From: Actinomadura physcomitrii
GTDB taxonomy: Bacteria > Actinomycetota > Actinomycetes > Streptosporangiales > Streptosporangiaceae
DNA length: 64,000 nt
Assembly (NCBI RefSeq): GCF_008923205.2
Contig: NZ_WBMS02000009.1
Location: 83,638-147,637, forward strand
Direction of reading: 5' to 3'
The notes under the pieces are model-generated. The model had not been told where the DNA came from and searched no databases. It saw nothing but the letters and a program-made list of their open reading frames with translations. Of this stretch, positions 1-9,968 are shown in pieces (the stretch's first letter is position 1; each line of letters opens with the position of its first letter). Made by a program: the position numbers and the translations under genes.

Positions 1-40
1 CCCCCCGGCGCCCGTTGGCCTGCCCGGTGGTGCCCCCGCG

Positions 41-84
<44 letters not shown>

Positions 85-124
85 ACAACTCAACGGGGTT
101 GGCGGTGGCGGGTAGTTTGATCGA

Positions 125-1447
125 GTGAGGGCCGGTGAGCTGGGTGCGATCGTGCGGGGGCGGGACTTCCGCCGGCTGTACGCGACGCGGCTGACGTCCC
201 AGCTCACCGACGGCGTCTTCCAGGTCGCGCTGGCCGGGTACGTGTTCTTCTCGCCGGAGCGGCAGGCGACGGCGGGCAAGGCCGCGGCGGCGTTCGCGGT
301 GACGCTGCTGCCGTACTCGGCGCTCGGGCCGTTCGCCGGCGTGTTCATCGACCGGTGGCAGCGGCGGCAGATCCTCGTGTGGACGCCGGTGCTGCGGGCG
401 ATGGTGGTGCTGGCCGTCGCGGCGCTGGTGGCGAGCGGGCGCGACGGCGCCGGCTTCTTCCTGGCCGTGCTTGTGGTGCTGGGCGTCAACCGGTTCTTCC
501 TCTCGGCGCTGTCGGCGGCGCTGCCGCACGTCGTGCGGCGCGAGCGGTTGGTGACCGCGAACGCGTTCTCGGTGACGAGCGGGACGGTGATCGCGTTCGT
601 CGGGGGCGGCGCCGGCTACCTGCTGCGCGCCGTGTTCGGCGGCGAGGAGCGGGGGACGGCGCTGATCCTCGTCGCGGGCGCGGGCATGTACCTGGCCGCC
701 GGGGCGATCGCGACGCTGCTGCCGCGCGGGCTGCTCGGCCCGTACCCGGCGGAGGCGGAGGCGCTCGCGGGCCGCGGCCCCGGCCCGGACGCGCCGGGCG
801 TGCGGGACGCGCTCGGCGCGGTGCTGTCCGGGCTGGCGGACGGGGCGCGGCACATCGCGGGCCGGCGGCAGGCGGCGCTGGCGCTCGGCGCGATCTCGTT
901 CCACCGGTTCGTGTACGGGATCATCCTGATGATGACGCTGCTGCTGTGCCGCGGCCACTTCTCCGACGACGCCGACGAGGGGCTGGCGACGCTGGCGCTG
1001 ATGCTGGGCGTGTCCGGCGCGGGGTACTTCGCGGCGGCGCTCGTGACGCCGCCGGTGGTGCGGCGGATCAGCAAGCAGGCGTGGATCGCGCTGCAGCTGG
1101 CCGCCGCGGCGGCGGGGATGCTGCTGCTGGGCCTGCCGTTCTCCGAGACGGCGTGGACGGCGGGCGCGTTCGGGCTCGGGGTCGTGTCGCAGGGCGTGAA
1201 GCTGTGCGTCGACACGACGCTGCAGGAGACGATCGACGACGCGTACCGGGGGCGGGTGTTCTCGGTGTACGACATGCTGTTCAACACGATGTTCGCGGCG
1301 TCCGCGGCGCTGGCGGCGACGTGGCTGCCGGCGGACGGGGTCGCGTCGATGACGCTGGTCGCGGTGGTCGTCGCGTACGCGGCGGGCGCGGCCGTGTACT
1401 GGACGGCGACGGTCCGGACCCCGAAGACCGTCCCCGCGCGGGACTGA
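125..1447 (+). CDS. MFS transporter
   Basis: A 440-residue integral membrane protein with about twelve hydrophobic segments. The loop after the second segment carries the MFS-A-like signature FIDRWQRRQI (residues about 77-86). It resembles the MFS_3 type of drug or metabolite efflux carriers and has a hydrophilic central loop around residues 195-245. The start is GTG at 125; upstream sequence has only a weak purine-rich stretch, so the start is moderately sure. It converges on bioA with a 16-nt gap and no obvious shared terminator. Substrate is unknown. The C-terminus is short and basic. Confidence 0.8.
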   Translation: MRAGELGAIVRGRDFRRLYATRLTSQLTDGVFQVALAGYVFFSPERQATAGKAAAAFAVTLLPYSALGPFAGVFIDRWQRRQILVWTPVLRAMVVLAVAALVASGRDGAGFFLAVLVVLGVNRFFLSALSAALPHVVRRERLVTANAFSVTSGTVIAFVGGGAGYLLRAVFGGEERGTALILVAGAGMYLAAGAIATLLPRGLLGPYPAEAEALAGRGPGPDAPGVRDALGAVLSGLADGARHIAGRRQAALALGAISFHRFVYGIILMMTLLLCRGHFSDDADEGLATLALMLGVSGAGYFAAALVTPPVVRRISKQAWIALQLAAAAAGMLLLGLPFSETAWTAGAFGLGVVSQGVKLCVDTTLQETIDDAYRGRVFSVYDMLFNTMFAASAALAATWLPADGVASMTLVAVVVAYAAGAAVYWTATVRTPKTVPARD

Positions 1448-1463
1448 GCCTCGACGGCGCGGC

Positions 1464-2777
1464 TCAGAGGGATTCGGCGATCGCGTGGAGGGCCGAGCCG
1501 ATGTGGGCGGTCTCGTCCTCGGTGCACACGTACGGCGGCATTGTGTAGATCAGCTTCCCGAACGGGCGGAGCCACACGCCGTGCGCCATCGCGAGCTCCT
1601 GGACGGCGGCGACGTCGACCGGCTCGCGGGCCTCGACGACGCCGATCGCGCCGAGCACGCGCACGCCGGCGACCCCCGGCAGCTCCTCGGCGCCGGAGAG
1701 TTCGCTGGTCAGGACGGCCTCGATGGTGTCGACCTCCGTCCGCCAGTCGCGCGAGAGCAGCAGGTCGATGGACGCGGACGCGACGGCGGCGGCGAGCGGG
1801 TTCGCCATGAACGTCGGCCCGTGCATGAGCGCGCCCGCGTCACCGGAGGTGATGCCGTGCGCGACGCGGTCGGTGCACAGCGTCGCGGCCATCGTCATGT
1901 ACCCGCCGGTCAGGGCCTTGCCGACGGACATGATGTCGGGGACGACCTCGGCGTGGTCGCAGCCCCACAGCTCGCCGGTCCGGCCGAAGCCGGTGGCGAT
2001 CTCGTCCAGGACGAGCAGCAGCCCGTGCTCGTCGGCGATGTCGCGGAGCGCGCGCAGGTACTCGGGTGCGTAGAAGCGCATGCCGCCGGCGCCCTGGACG
2101 ATCGGCTCGGCGATGATCCCGGCGAGCTCGTGCGCGTGCTCGGCGGCGAGCTCGCCGACCTCGTCGATGTAGGCCTGGTCGGGGTCGGCGGTGTAGCCGA
2201 GCGGCGGCACGGGCGCGAACACGTGCCGGGCGAGGACGTCGCTGAACAGGTGGTGCATGCCGTTGACGGGGTCGCAGACGGCCATGTCGCCGAAGGTGTC
2301 GCCGTGGTAGCCGCCGCGGACGGTCAGCAGCCGGTGCCGCTCCGGGCGTCCCTGCGACCGCCAGTACTGCAGCGCCATCTTGATCGCGACCTCGACCGCG
2401 ACGGAGCCGGAGTCGGCGAAGAACACCTTGGTCAGCGGCTCGGGCGTCAGCCCGACGAGCCGCTCGGCGAGCCGCACGGCGGGCGGGTGGGTGAGCCCGC
2501 CGAACATGACGTGCGCCATCTTGCCGAGCTGCCCGGTGACGGCGGCGTTCAGCTTCGGGTGGTTGTAGCCGTGGATCGCCGCCCACCACGACGACATCCC
2601 GTCGATCACCTCGGTGCCGTCGGCGAGGGTGAGCCGGACGCCGTCGGCGGACACGACGGGCAGGGCGGGCGCGGTCGCGGGCATCGGCGCGTACGGGTGC
2701 CAGATGTGGTCGCGGTCGAACGCGAGCATCCGCTCGGTCTCGGCGGGGCTCATCCGGCCCAGCTGCAGGGGGATCAT
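1464..2777 (-). CDS. bioA: adenosylmethionine-8-amino-7-oxononanoate aminotransferase (BioA)
   Basis: A 437-residue class III PLP aminotransferase that converts KAPA to DAPA with S-adenosylmethionine as amino donor in biotin synthesis. The N-terminal block [10 protein letters not shown], the motif [16 protein letters not shown] and the PLP lysine K287 within [11 protein letters not shown] are BioA hallmarks. [15 protein letters not shown] supplies the conserved PLP-contacting aspartate. The ATG at 2777 follows GGAGG, and its first base overlaps the stop of the upstream pcnA/cca gene, so translation is probably coupled. No bioF, bioB or bioD is next to it here. Length matches the family. Confidence 0.93.
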   Translation of the reverse strand: MIPLQLGRMSPAETERMLAFDRDHIWHPYAPMPATAPALPVVSADGVRLTLADGTEVIDGMSSWWAAIHGYNHPKLNAAVTGQLGKMAHVMFGGLTHPPAVRLAERLVGLTPEPLTKVFFADSGSVAVEVAIKMALQYWRSQGRPERHRLLTVRGGYHGDTFGDMAVCDPVNGMHHLFSDVLARHVFAPVPPLGYTADPDQAYIDEVGELAAEHAHELAGIIAEPIVQGAGGMRFYAPEYLRALRDIADEHGLLLVLDEIATGFGRTGELWGCDHAEVVPDIMSVGKALTGGYMTMAATLCTDRVAHGITSGDAGALMHGPTFMANPLAAAVASASIDLLLSRDWRTEVDTIEAVLTSELSGAEELPGVAGVRVLGAIGVVEAREPVDVAAVQELAMAHGVWLRPFGKLIYTMPPYVCTEDETAHIGSALHAIAESL

Positions 2778-4279
2778 CACACCTCCGACGCGGTCGGGCC
2801 GGGTCGTCCCCCCTCGGGGTCGATCCCCTCCTCGGCGGCCCAGCGGCGCAGCTCCCGCTCGGCGGCCTCCTTGCCGATCATGCCCTGGTCGAGGCGCAGG
2901 TCGAGGAGGAACCTGTAGGCGCGGCCGACGAGCGGCCCCGGCCTGATCCCGAGGATCGCCTGGATCTCGTTGCCGTCGAGCTCCGGGCGGATCGCGGCGA
3001 GCTCCTCCTCCTCGGCGAGCCGCTCGATCCGCGCCTCCAGGTCGTCGTAGGTGCGGCGGAGCCGGTCGGCCTTGCGCTTGTTGCGGGTGGTGCAGTCGGC
3101 GCGGGTCAGCTTGTGCAGCCGGGTCAGCAGCGGGCCGGCGTCCCGGACGTACCGGCGGACGGCCGAGTCCGTCCACTCGCCGGTGCCGTAGCCGTGGAAC
3201 CGCAGGTGCAGCTCGACCAGCCGGGACACGTCGGCGACGACGTCCTTCGGGTAGCGCAGCGCGGCCAGCCGCTTGCGGGTCATCTTCGCGCCGACGACCT
3301 CGTGGTGGTGGAACGACACCCGGCCGCCCGCCTCGAACCGGCGGGTCCGCGGCTTGCCGATGTCGTGCAGCAGCGCCGCGAGCCGCAGGACGAGGTCGGG
3401 CCCCTCCTTCTCCTGCGCGATGGCCTGCTCGAGGACGATCAGCGAGTGCTCGTAGACGTCCTTGTGCCGGTGGTGCTCGTCGATCTCCAGCCGCAGCTTC
3501 GGCAGTTCCGGCAGGACGTGCGCGGCGAGCCCGGTGTCGACCAGCAGCGCGAGGCCCTCCCGCGGGTACCGCCCGCAGATCAGCTTGGACAGCTCGTCGC
3601 GCACCCGCTCGGCGGAGACGATCTCGATCCGTCCCGCCATGTCCGTCATCGCCCGGACGACGTCCGGCGCGACGGTGAAGCCGAGCTGCGCGGCGAACCG
3701 CGCGGCCCGCATCATCCGCAGCGGGTCGTCGCTGAACGAGTCCTCCGGCTTGCCGGGCGTCCGCAGCACCTTGCGCCGCAGGTCGGTGAGCCCGCCGAAC
3801 GGGTCGACGAACTCGTATCCGGGCAGCCGCGCGGCCATCGCGTTCACCGCGAAGTCGCGGCGCCGCAGGTCCTCGACGAGGGACGTCCCGTACGACACCT
3901 CCGGCTTGCGGGACTTCGGGTCGTAGGACTCGCTGCGGTAGGTGGTGATCTCCAGCTCGTGGCCGTCCTTGCGGAGCCCCACGGTGCCGAACTCGATGCC
4001 GATCGTCCAGACCGCGTCCGCCCAGCCGTCGATGATCTCCAGGATCCGCTGCGGCGGCGCGTCGGTGGTCAGGTCGACGTCCTTGGACGGCCGGCGCAGC
4101 AGCGCGTCCCGGACGGGCCCGCCGACGAGCGCCAGCTCGTGCCCGGCGGCGGCGAACCGCTCGCCGAGCTCGTCGGCGACCGGCGCGATCCGGCGCAGCA
4201 GCTCCGCGATCGCGGTTCTGCGGCGCGCCGCGGCGCTGGGGTTCTCGTTGTCGTCGGGCACCTGGTCGAGCACGGCCAT
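2777..4279 (-). CDS. pcnA: CCA tRNA nucleotidyltransferase / poly(A) polymerase family
   Basis: A 500-residue class II nucleotidyltransferase. Residues about 45-70 carry the [11 protein letters not shown] and KDVDLTTDA catalytic motifs, followed by [10 protein letters not shown] and the [17 protein letters not shown] core. A C-terminal HD domain shows [13 protein letters not shown]. The enzyme likely adds or repairs the CCA end of tRNA. Both tRNAs in the window lack an encoded CCA, which fits such a need. The start was set at ATG 4279 (MAVLDQVP), behind an AAGGAAAT-like ribosome site, rather than at the much longer upstream frame. In M. tuberculosis the equivalent gene, pcnA (Rv3907c), also lies near murJ on the opposite strand. 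Confidence 0.9.
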   Translation of the reverse strand: MAVLDQVPDDNENPSAAARRRTAIAELLRRIAPVADELGERFAAAGHELALVGGPVRDALLRRPSKDVDLTTDAPPQRILEIIDGWADAVWTIGIEFGTVGLRKDGHELEITTYRSESYDPKSRKPEVSYGTSLVEDLRRRDFAVNAMAARLPGYEFVDPFGGLTDLRRKVLRTPGKPEDSFSDDPLRMMRAARFAAQLGFTVAPDVVRAMTDMAGRIEIVSAERVRDELSKLICGRYPREGLALLVDTGLAAHVLPELPKLRLEIDEHHRHKDVYEHSLIVLEQAIAQEKEGPDLVLRLAALLHDIGKPRTRRFEAGGRVSFHHHEVVGAKMTRKRLAALRYPKDVVADVSRLVELHLRFHGYGTGEWTDSAVRRYVRDAGPLLTRLHKLTRADCTTRNKRKADRLRRTYDDLEARIERLAEEEELAAIRPELDGNEIQAILGIRPGPLVGRAYRFLLDLRLDQGMIGKEAAERELRRWAAEEGIDPEGGRPGPTASEV

Positions 4280-4617
4280 CGAGCGTATTTCCTTGGTGAG
4301 CGGGCTGACAAAGGACTTTCGGCGGGCGCGGGCCCCTTCACACGGCGTCGGCCCCGGGTTACGTTCTGGGCACCCCGATGCCGCCGGCGCGACCGCCGGT
4401 GAGCCTCCCGTACGCACCACGGTAGCGGGATCCCCGCCCCGTACGGTCCGCCGCACCTGCGGCGCAGGCGCATCGGGAGGCTTCACCTGCCGTTCGGCGA
4501 GTGTTGATCCGAGCACCTCGGGTATGTGGGGACATCCCCCGCAGAGTGCAACGTACGGGGGCACAGGAGACCGGCACGGGGCAGTGCGGGGCATCGCCCC
4601 GCGGGACGGAGCCAGAC
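4280..4617. promoter_or_regulatory. divergent intergenic region pcnA/YbaK-like
   Basis: A 338-nt gap between two divergent genes that should hold both promoters. No clear -35/-10 pair, operator palindrome or RNA element was picked out by eye. The reading frames crossing it have poor codon bias and were not called as genes. Confidence 0.4.
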
Positions 4618-5259
4618 ATGAAGGACGCGCTCACCCTCCACCGCGCGCTGCTCGAATGGGAGGCCGTGCACGAGATCGTGCGGCTGCCCATCGGCATCGC
4701 CCACGCCGACGAGCTGCCGAAGGCGCTCGGCCTCCCGGCGGACCGGTGCCTGGTGACCCGCGTCTTCGCCTGCGACGACTCCGTCCCCGGCGATCCGCCC
4801 GACGACGGTCTCACCGGGGACGGCGGCGCGCCTCCTAGGCGGTGCTTCCTCACGGGGGTGATCGTCCGGGCGGGGGACCGGCCCTCCGGCGAGGCGGTCC
4901 GCCGCGCCATGGGCGCCCGGCGGGTCGGGCCCGCCCGCGCCGACCTCGTCAACGCCGTCACCGAGTACGCGGCCGGGCTGGTCTGCCCGCTGCTGCTGCC
5001 CGAGTCGATGCCGCTGCTGATCGACCAGCGGCTGGTGGACGGCCCGCCCGGACCGGACGTCGTCTACACCCCGACCGGCGAGCCGTCGACCGCGCTCGGC
5101 ATCCGCGGCCACGACCTCGCCGCGCTGTGCCAGGCGAAGCCGGTCGACCTGGCCGCCCCGGCGGACGTCCCGGCCCGCATGGGCGGCGCGGGTACGGGCG
5201 GCGCGCCGGCGCGCGGCGGGCGGCCGAACACGCCGGGACGGCGCCGTCCCGTGGGCTGA
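4618..5259 (+). CDS. YbaK/aminoacyl-tRNA deacylase-like protein
   Basis: A 213-residue cytosolic protein. Residues 1-170 fit the YbaK/ProX editing fold: an N-terminal helix (LHRALLEWEAVHEIVRLP), a segment ADELPKALGLP, and the late block GRPSGE/ARRVGPARAD followed by the strand PLLIDQRLVDG. Family members hydrolyse mischarged aminoacyl-tRNA. The C-terminal 35 residues are Gly/Ala/Pro rich and probably disordered. The ATG at 4618 has GGAG about 8 nt upstream. At this position beside pcnA, M. tuberculosis carries the Nudix gene mutT4, so the neighbour differs here. Exact substrate is unknown. Confidence 0.65.
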   Translation: MKDALTLHRALLEWEAVHEIVRLPIGIAHADELPKALGLPADRCLVTRVFACDDSVPGDPPDDGLTGDGGAPPRRCFLTGVIVRAGDRPSGEAVRRAMGARRVGPARADLVNAVTEYAAGLVCPLLLPESMPLLIDQRLVDGPPGPDVVYTPTGEPSTALGIRGHDLAALCQAKPVDLAAPADVPARMGGAGTGGAPARGGRPNTPGRRRPVG

Positions 5260-5405
5260 TCCGCCGCGAAAGTCCGGCACCCGGCCGGTCCCGACTACCA
5301 TCGGGGCCGTGGTGCGGGAAAAGGACGTCCGCCCCGAGGCGGACCCGGCGCCGGGCCTCCACCGGGCGGACCTGCCAGCGGACGCGGTGTGAGGGCGGGC
5401 ACGGC

Positions 5406-8069
5406 GTGAGAGCGGTCAAACGCGCGGTGACGCTGGCCGCCCTGCTGCCCTGGCTGGCGGTGGGCGCCGGCCCCGCGCTCGCCGCCGCGCCCGGTACCGC
5501 CGGAGCCCCCCGTGGCGCGACCGTTCCCGGCACGGCGCGGGCGCCCGGCCAGGCGCTCAGCCGGAGCCAGGTCGGCGTCGCGCTGACCAAGGTCAGCCCG
5601 AAGCCGCTGAAGGCGAACTCCACCCTCGACATCCGGGGCACGGCGCAGAACCGGTCCGGGCACGCGATCAGCGGCCTGACCGTGCGGCTGCGCTACGGCC
5701 GGCAGCCCCTCACCAGCCGCAGCCAGCTCGACCAGTACGCCGGGATGACGGCGAACCAGCTCCCCTTCCCCGGCCAGGCCAAGCAGATCCCGCAGGCGAG
5801 CGCCTCCGGCGGGCGGCAGGACTGGCAGTTCAAGCTCAAGGTCTCCGCGCTGCACCTGGTCCCGCCCGGCGCCACGCCCGGCGTCTACCCGGTCGGCGTC
5901 GAGGTCCTCAACTCCGCGCAGCAGGTCGTCGGCGGCGTGACGACGTTCGTGACGTTCATGCCGAAGCAGACCCACTTCAAGCCCGTCGCGGTCGGCTGGG
6001 TGCTGCCCCTCGCCGACCAGCAGCACCGGGCCGGCGACTCGGTCTTCCTCGACGACCGGCTCGCCGGCGAGGTGAGCGGCACCGGGCGGCTGAACGACCT
6101 GGTCGGCGCGGTGGCCGCCAACCCGAGGACCCCCGTCACCTGGGCGATCGACCCGGCGCTCCTCGACGACGTGCAGCAGATCGCCGCGCACGACTACCAC
6201 GTGCTGACGCCCGGCGCGGAGACGTCCACCAAGACGGTGAAGAAGAGCGCCGCGGCGGGCGCATGGCTGACGGCCCTGCGCAACGCCGCGAAGGGCGCCC
6301 ACCGCTACTTCACCCTCCCGTACGCCGACCCCGACGCCGTCGCGCTCGCCCGCAACAAGACGACCGGGCCGATCGCGACCGCGTTCGACCCGCGCAACAC
6401 CCGCGTCGCGTCCGACGTCATCGGACGCGCGCCCGACGCGCGCTACGCGTGGCCGCCGTACGGCGTCGCCGGCCCCGACACCCTCGACGCGCTCGCCAAG
6501 TACGGGCTCAAGGGCGGCGGGTCGTTCCTGATGAGCGATCTCCAGTTCGGCGACCTGCCGGCCGGCGAGCCGGCGAACGCCACCAGCACGGTCCAGACCG
6601 TCCACCAGGGCACGCACAAGACGCTGATCTACGACTCGGGCCTGAACGACATCGTCAGCGCGAACTCGCGGGCCCCCGGCGGCACGGTGCTCACCGAGCA
6701 GCGGTTCCTCGCCGAGACCGCGGTGATCGCCGGCGAGGCGCCGAACGTCCAGCGCACCCTCGTCATCGCCCCCGACGCGAACTGGAACCCCGCCCCCGGC
6801 CTGGCCGGCGACCTGCTGAAGTTCACCAAGGGCGCGAGCTGGCTGCGCGCCACGGGCCTGGACCAGATCGAGCGGGCCCGCGCGCAGCCCCGCGAGCTGC
6901 GCGCCTACAACGACGAGTACCAGAAGTACGAGCTGGGCCCCGCCTACCTCGACCAGGTCGCCGCCATCGCCCGCCGCGCCGCCCGGTTCCGCGCGATCAT
7001 GACGGAGCCGATCGGCGTCTCCTACGAGCGGGCCCTGCTGCGCGTCCAGTCGGCGTCGTGGCGGACGAGCCCGTCCCGCGCCCGCAACGCCAGGATCGAG
7101 CTGTCGGCCGAGGTGGACCACGAGATGGCGCGGGTCCGCATCGTCACGACCAAGAACCGGCGGGCGAACCTGGCGGGCAGCTCCGGCAAGGTGCCGGTCA
7201 CCGTCAAGAACACGCTGCACGGCCAGGCGGTCCGGGTGCGGCTGGTCGCGACGTCGGTGAACACCGCCAAGCTGCAGCTCGGCAAGCTCGACAAGGGCGA
7301 GGACGTCATCGATCTCGGCCCGGGGGAGCAGGTGCAGCGCTGGTTCCCGGCGCAGGCGGCGGGCAACGGCAACTTCGACGTCCGGCTGGAGTTGCGGGAC
7401 CCCGGCTCGGGCAGGGTGTTCAGCAGCACCACCATCACGGTCCGCACCACGGGCTACGGGCGGCTCTCCCTGCTCATCACCGGTGGCGGACTTGCCGTAC
7501 TCTTCGTGGGCGTCGGAGTGCGGGCCATCAGAGCGAGGCGCCGCCGGAAAGCGGAGGCAGCCGGTGACGGGTCGACCGGAGTGGGATCGGCAGAGGCCGG
7601 AGAACCGGGGAACGGATTCCCCGGCCCCGGGTTCCCAGGGTCCGGGTTCCCGGGGTCCGGCTTCCCAGGGTCCGGAGTACCGCCCGCAGGGGCCACCGCC
7701 GCAGGCGCCACCGCCGCAGGCGCCTCCCCCGCAGGGCCCGCAGCAGGGCCCGCCTCCGGGCCGTCCTCCGCAGGGATACCCGGCCCGGCCGGGTTCTCCG
7801 AGGCCGCAGAGTTCCCCGGGGCCCCAGGGCTACCCGGAGCAGACGCCCCAGGGCTACCCGGCGCGGGGCCAGCAGCCCCCGTACCCCCCTCAGCCTCCCC
7901 GGCCGCCGCGCCATCAGCGGCCCCCGGCGCCCCAGCGGCCCCCGGGCCGTCCGGCGCCGCAGAACCCGGCGGGCTACCCGGCCCCAACGGCTCCGGCGGC
8001 CCCAACGGCTCCGGCGCCGACGGGCCGGCCGCGCACCGCGGCGAACATCGCGGCCGAGACCGCGATTGA
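5406..8069 (+). CDS. DUF6049 family secreted/membrane-anchored protein (Rv3909-like)
   Basis: An 887-residue protein with a Sec signal peptide (residues about 1-25, AALLPWLAVGAGPALA), a long extracellular region with immunoglobulin-like and polysaccharide-deacetylase-like stretches, and one transmembrane helix (LLITGGGLAVLFVGVGV, about residue 690) followed by RARRRRK. By synteny it matches Rv3909 next to murJ and is presumed to act in envelope assembly. The GTG at 5406 follows a GAGGGCGGG ribosome site. The last ~168 codons (from 7564) are Gly/Ala/Pro low-complexity and overlap the murJ start in another frame. That tail may be a run-on from a lost stop rather than a selected domain. Confidence 0.8.
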   Translation: MRAVKRAVTLAALLPWLAVGAGPALAAAPGTAGAPRGATVPGTARAPGQALSRSQVGVALTKVSPKPLKANSTLDIRGTAQNRSGHAISGLTVRLRYGRQPLTSRSQLDQYAGMTANQLPFPGQAKQIPQASASGGRQDWQFKLKVSALHLVPPGATPGVYPVGVEVLNSAQQVVGGVTTFVTFMPKQTHFKPVAVGWVLPLADQQHRAGDSVFLDDRLAGEVSGTGRLNDLVGAVAANPRTPVTWAIDPALLDDVQQIAAHDYHVLTPGAETSTKTVKKSAAAGAWLTALRNAAKGAHRYFTLPYADPDAVALARNKTTGPIATAFDPRNTRVASDVIGRAPDARYAWPPYGVAGPDTLDALAKYGLKGGGSFLMSDLQFGDLPAGEPANATSTVQTVHQGTHKTLIYDSGLNDIVSANSRAPGGTVLTEQRFLAETAVIAGEAPNVQRTLVIAPDANWNPAPGLAGDLLKFTKGASWLRATGLDQIERARAQPRELRAYNDEYQKYELGPAYLDQVAAIARRAARFRAIMTEPIGVSYERALLRVQSASWRTSPSRARNARIELSAEVDHEMARVRIVTTKNRRANLAGSSGKVPVTVKNTLHGQAVRVRLVATSVNTAKLQLGKLDKGEDVIDLGPGEQVQRWFPAQAAGNGNFDVRLELRDPGSGRVFSSTTITVRTTGYGRLSLLITGGGLAVLFVGVGVRAIRARRRRKAEAAGDGSTGVGSAEAGEPGNGFPGPGFPGSGFPGSGFPGSGVPPAGATAAGATAAGASPAGPAAGPASGPSSAGIPGPAGFSEAAEFPGAPGLPGADAPGLPGAGPAAPVPPSASPAAAPSAAPGAPAAPGPSGAAEPGGLPGPNGSGGPNGSGADGPAAHRGEHRGRDRD

Positions 8070-9789
8070 CATCCCGCTCCCCGGCGGGGGCGGCCCCGTG
8101 GGCGAGACCGTCGTGGACGTCCCGCCCCCCGCGGACGGCGGCGACGGCGGCAAGGCCGCGGCCGGCGGCATCCTGCGGTCCGGCGCGATCATGGCGATCG
8201 GGACGCTGGTGTCGCGCGTCACCGGCTTCCTGCGCACCGCCGTCCTCGTCGCCGCGCTCAGCACCGGCCTGCTCGCCAACGCCTACAACACCGCGAACAC
8301 GATCCCGAACCAGATCTACGACCTGCTGCTCGGCGGCATCCTGACCAGCGTCGTCGTGCCGCTGCTGGTCCGCGCGAAGGAGCGCGACCGCGCCTACGGC
8401 GAGCAGTACGAGCAGCGCGTGTTCACGCTCGCGGTCATCGGCCTCGCGGTCCTGACGGTCGTCGCCGTGATCGCGGCGCCGCTGTTCATCGACGTCCTCG
8501 CCGGCAGCTACAAGGGCGACCAGCGGCACATCGCGGTCATGTTCGCGCGGTTCTTCCTGCCGCAGATCTTCTTCTACGGGGTCGGCGCGTTCGCCGGCGC
8601 GATCCTGAACACCCGCAACAGCTTCGCCGCCCCGATGTGGGCGCCCATCCTGAACAACATCGTCGTGATCGGCGTCGGCGGCGTGTTCCTGGCGATGGCG
8701 TCCGGCGTCGACCCGTCCAGCATCTCCGACACCGAGTTCCTCATCCTGGCGGCCGGCACGACCGGCGGCATCGTGCTGCAGACGGTCGCGCTGTGGCCGT
8801 CGCTGCGCCGCGTCGGGTTCCGCTGGCGGCCCCGGCTGGACTTCAAGCGCGGCGAGGTCGGCCAGGTCGGCCGGATGGCGGGCTGGACGCTGCTGTACGT
8901 CGTCGCGACGCAGGCCGGGCTCGCCGTCGTCACCGCCCTCGCCAACCGGGCCGGCGACCTCGGCCACGCCAAGGGCCTCGGCGACGGCTACGGGTACACC
9001 CCGTACTTCACCGCCTACCAGATGTTCCAGCTGCCGTACGCGATCGTCGGCGTCTCGGTGATCACCGCGCTGCTGCCGCGGATGAGCCGGTTCGCCGCCG
9101 AGGGCAAGATCGCCGACGTGCGGTCGGCGTTCTCCAGCGGGCTGCGCCTCTCCTCGGTGATCATCATGCCCGCGGCGGCGCTGATGCTGGTGCTCGGCCC
9201 GGAGATCACCACCGTGCTGTTCGCGCACGGCAACACGCACGCCTCCGACGCGCTGGTGATCGCCCGCGTCATGCAGATGTTCGCGATCGCGCTGGTGCCG
9301 TTCTCCACCTACCAGCTGATGCTGCGGGTCTTCTACTCCTTCGGTGACACCCGCACGCCCGCGCTGATCGGCGTGGTCTCCGTGACGGCCAACATCATCC
9401 TGGCGTTCGCCGCCTACAACGTGCTCGGCGTCAAGTGGATCGTGGTCGGGATGGCCGGCGGCTACGCCGTCACCAACGCCGTCGGCACCCTCGTGTGCTG
9501 GCTGGTGCTGCGCCGCAAGCTCGGCGGCATGGACGGCCGCCGCATCGCCGGCGGCCACCTGAAGCTGCTGGTCGCGATCTGGCCGCTGATCGGGTTCGCG
9601 TACGCGGTGCACGCCGTCGCCGACGCCGCGCTCGGCACCGACACGCTGGGGCCCGCGCTGATCGCGCTGGTCGTGGGCGCGGGCGGCGGCGGGCTGCTGT
9701 ACCTGGTGTTCGCCAAGCTGCTGCGGGTCGACGAGGTCCAGGCGACGATCGCCACATTCGCGCGCCGGTTGCCCGGCGGACACCGGTAA
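7564..9789 (+). CDS. murJ: lipid II flippase MurJ (MviN) with long Pro/Gln-rich N-terminus
   Basis: A 741-residue MOP-superfamily flippase that exports the lipid-linked peptidoglycan precursor. The membrane core begins near residue 202 (GAIMAIGTLVSRVTGFLRTA) and has about 14 hydrophobic segments, including NTANTIPNQIYDLLLGGILT. The N-terminal 200 residues are cytoplasmic low-complexity with PPQA and PQG repeats. The GTG at 7564 has GGAGG at 7553-7557 with 6-nt spacing, so the start is well supported even though it lies 506 bp inside the preceding gene. In M. tuberculosis a pseudokinase and an extracellular domain are fused to the C-terminus; here they form the next gene. Confidence 0.92.
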   Translation: MTGRPEWDRQRPENRGTDSPAPGSQGPGSRGPASQGPEYRPQGPPPQAPPPQAPPPQGPQQGPPPGRPPQGYPARPGSPRPQSSPGPQGYPEQTPQGYPARGQQPPYPPQPPRPPRHQRPPAPQRPPGRPAPQNPAGYPAPTAPAAPTAPAPTGRPRTAANIAAETAIDIPLPGGGGPVGETVVDVPPPADGGDGGKAAAGGILRSGAIMAIGTLVSRVTGFLRTAVLVAALSTGLLANAYNTANTIPNQIYDLLLGGILTSVVVPLLVRAKERDRAYGEQYEQRVFTLAVIGLAVLTVVAVIAAPLFIDVLAGSYKGDQRHIAVMFARFFLPQIFFYGVGAFAGAILNTRNSFAAPMWAPILNNIVVIGVGGVFLAMASGVDPSSISDTEFLILAAGTTGGIVLQTVALWPSLRRVGFRWRPRLDFKRGEVGQVGRMAGWTLLYVVATQAGLAVVTALANRAGDLGHAKGLGDGYGYTPYFTAYQMFQLPYAIVGVSVITALLPRMSRFAAEGKIADVRSAFSSGLRLSSVIIMPAAALMLVLGPEITTVLFAHGNTHASDALVIARVMQMFAIALVPFSTYQLMLRVFYSFGDTRTPALIGVVSVTANIILAFAAYNVLGVKWIVVGMAGGYAVTNAVGTLVCWLVLRRKLGGMDGRRIAGGHLKLLVAIWPLIGFAYAVHAVADAALGTDTLGPALIALVVGAGGGGLLYLVFAKLLRVDEVQATIATFARRLPGGHR

Positions 9790-9968
9790 GTCGTGGCAAA
9801 GTGAGGGGGACGCGCCCGGATCACGCCGCCATTCCCGTGTTCGAACCACTACCATGTGGGGGACTACGGCTTGCGGGCTGACACCCTGGGGAACGCAAAG
9901 AGGAGGGTCGGAGGCGTAAGCTGCCACGCCACGAACATGGGATCTGACCACCTGCGCAGGACGTTGCC

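Noticed and set aside
5295..7220. Long reverse-strand open frame (641 codons) opposite the DUF6049 gene
   Set aside because: It is Arg/Gly/Val/Asp-rich with no motif; high G+C removes stop codons on the opposite strand of a real gene. The DUF6049 frame has a signal peptide and domain structure.
7528..9951. Reverse-strand frame of 807 codons opposite murJ
   Set aside because: It is a shadow frame with Arg/Asp/His low complexity; murJ is unambiguous on the other strand.
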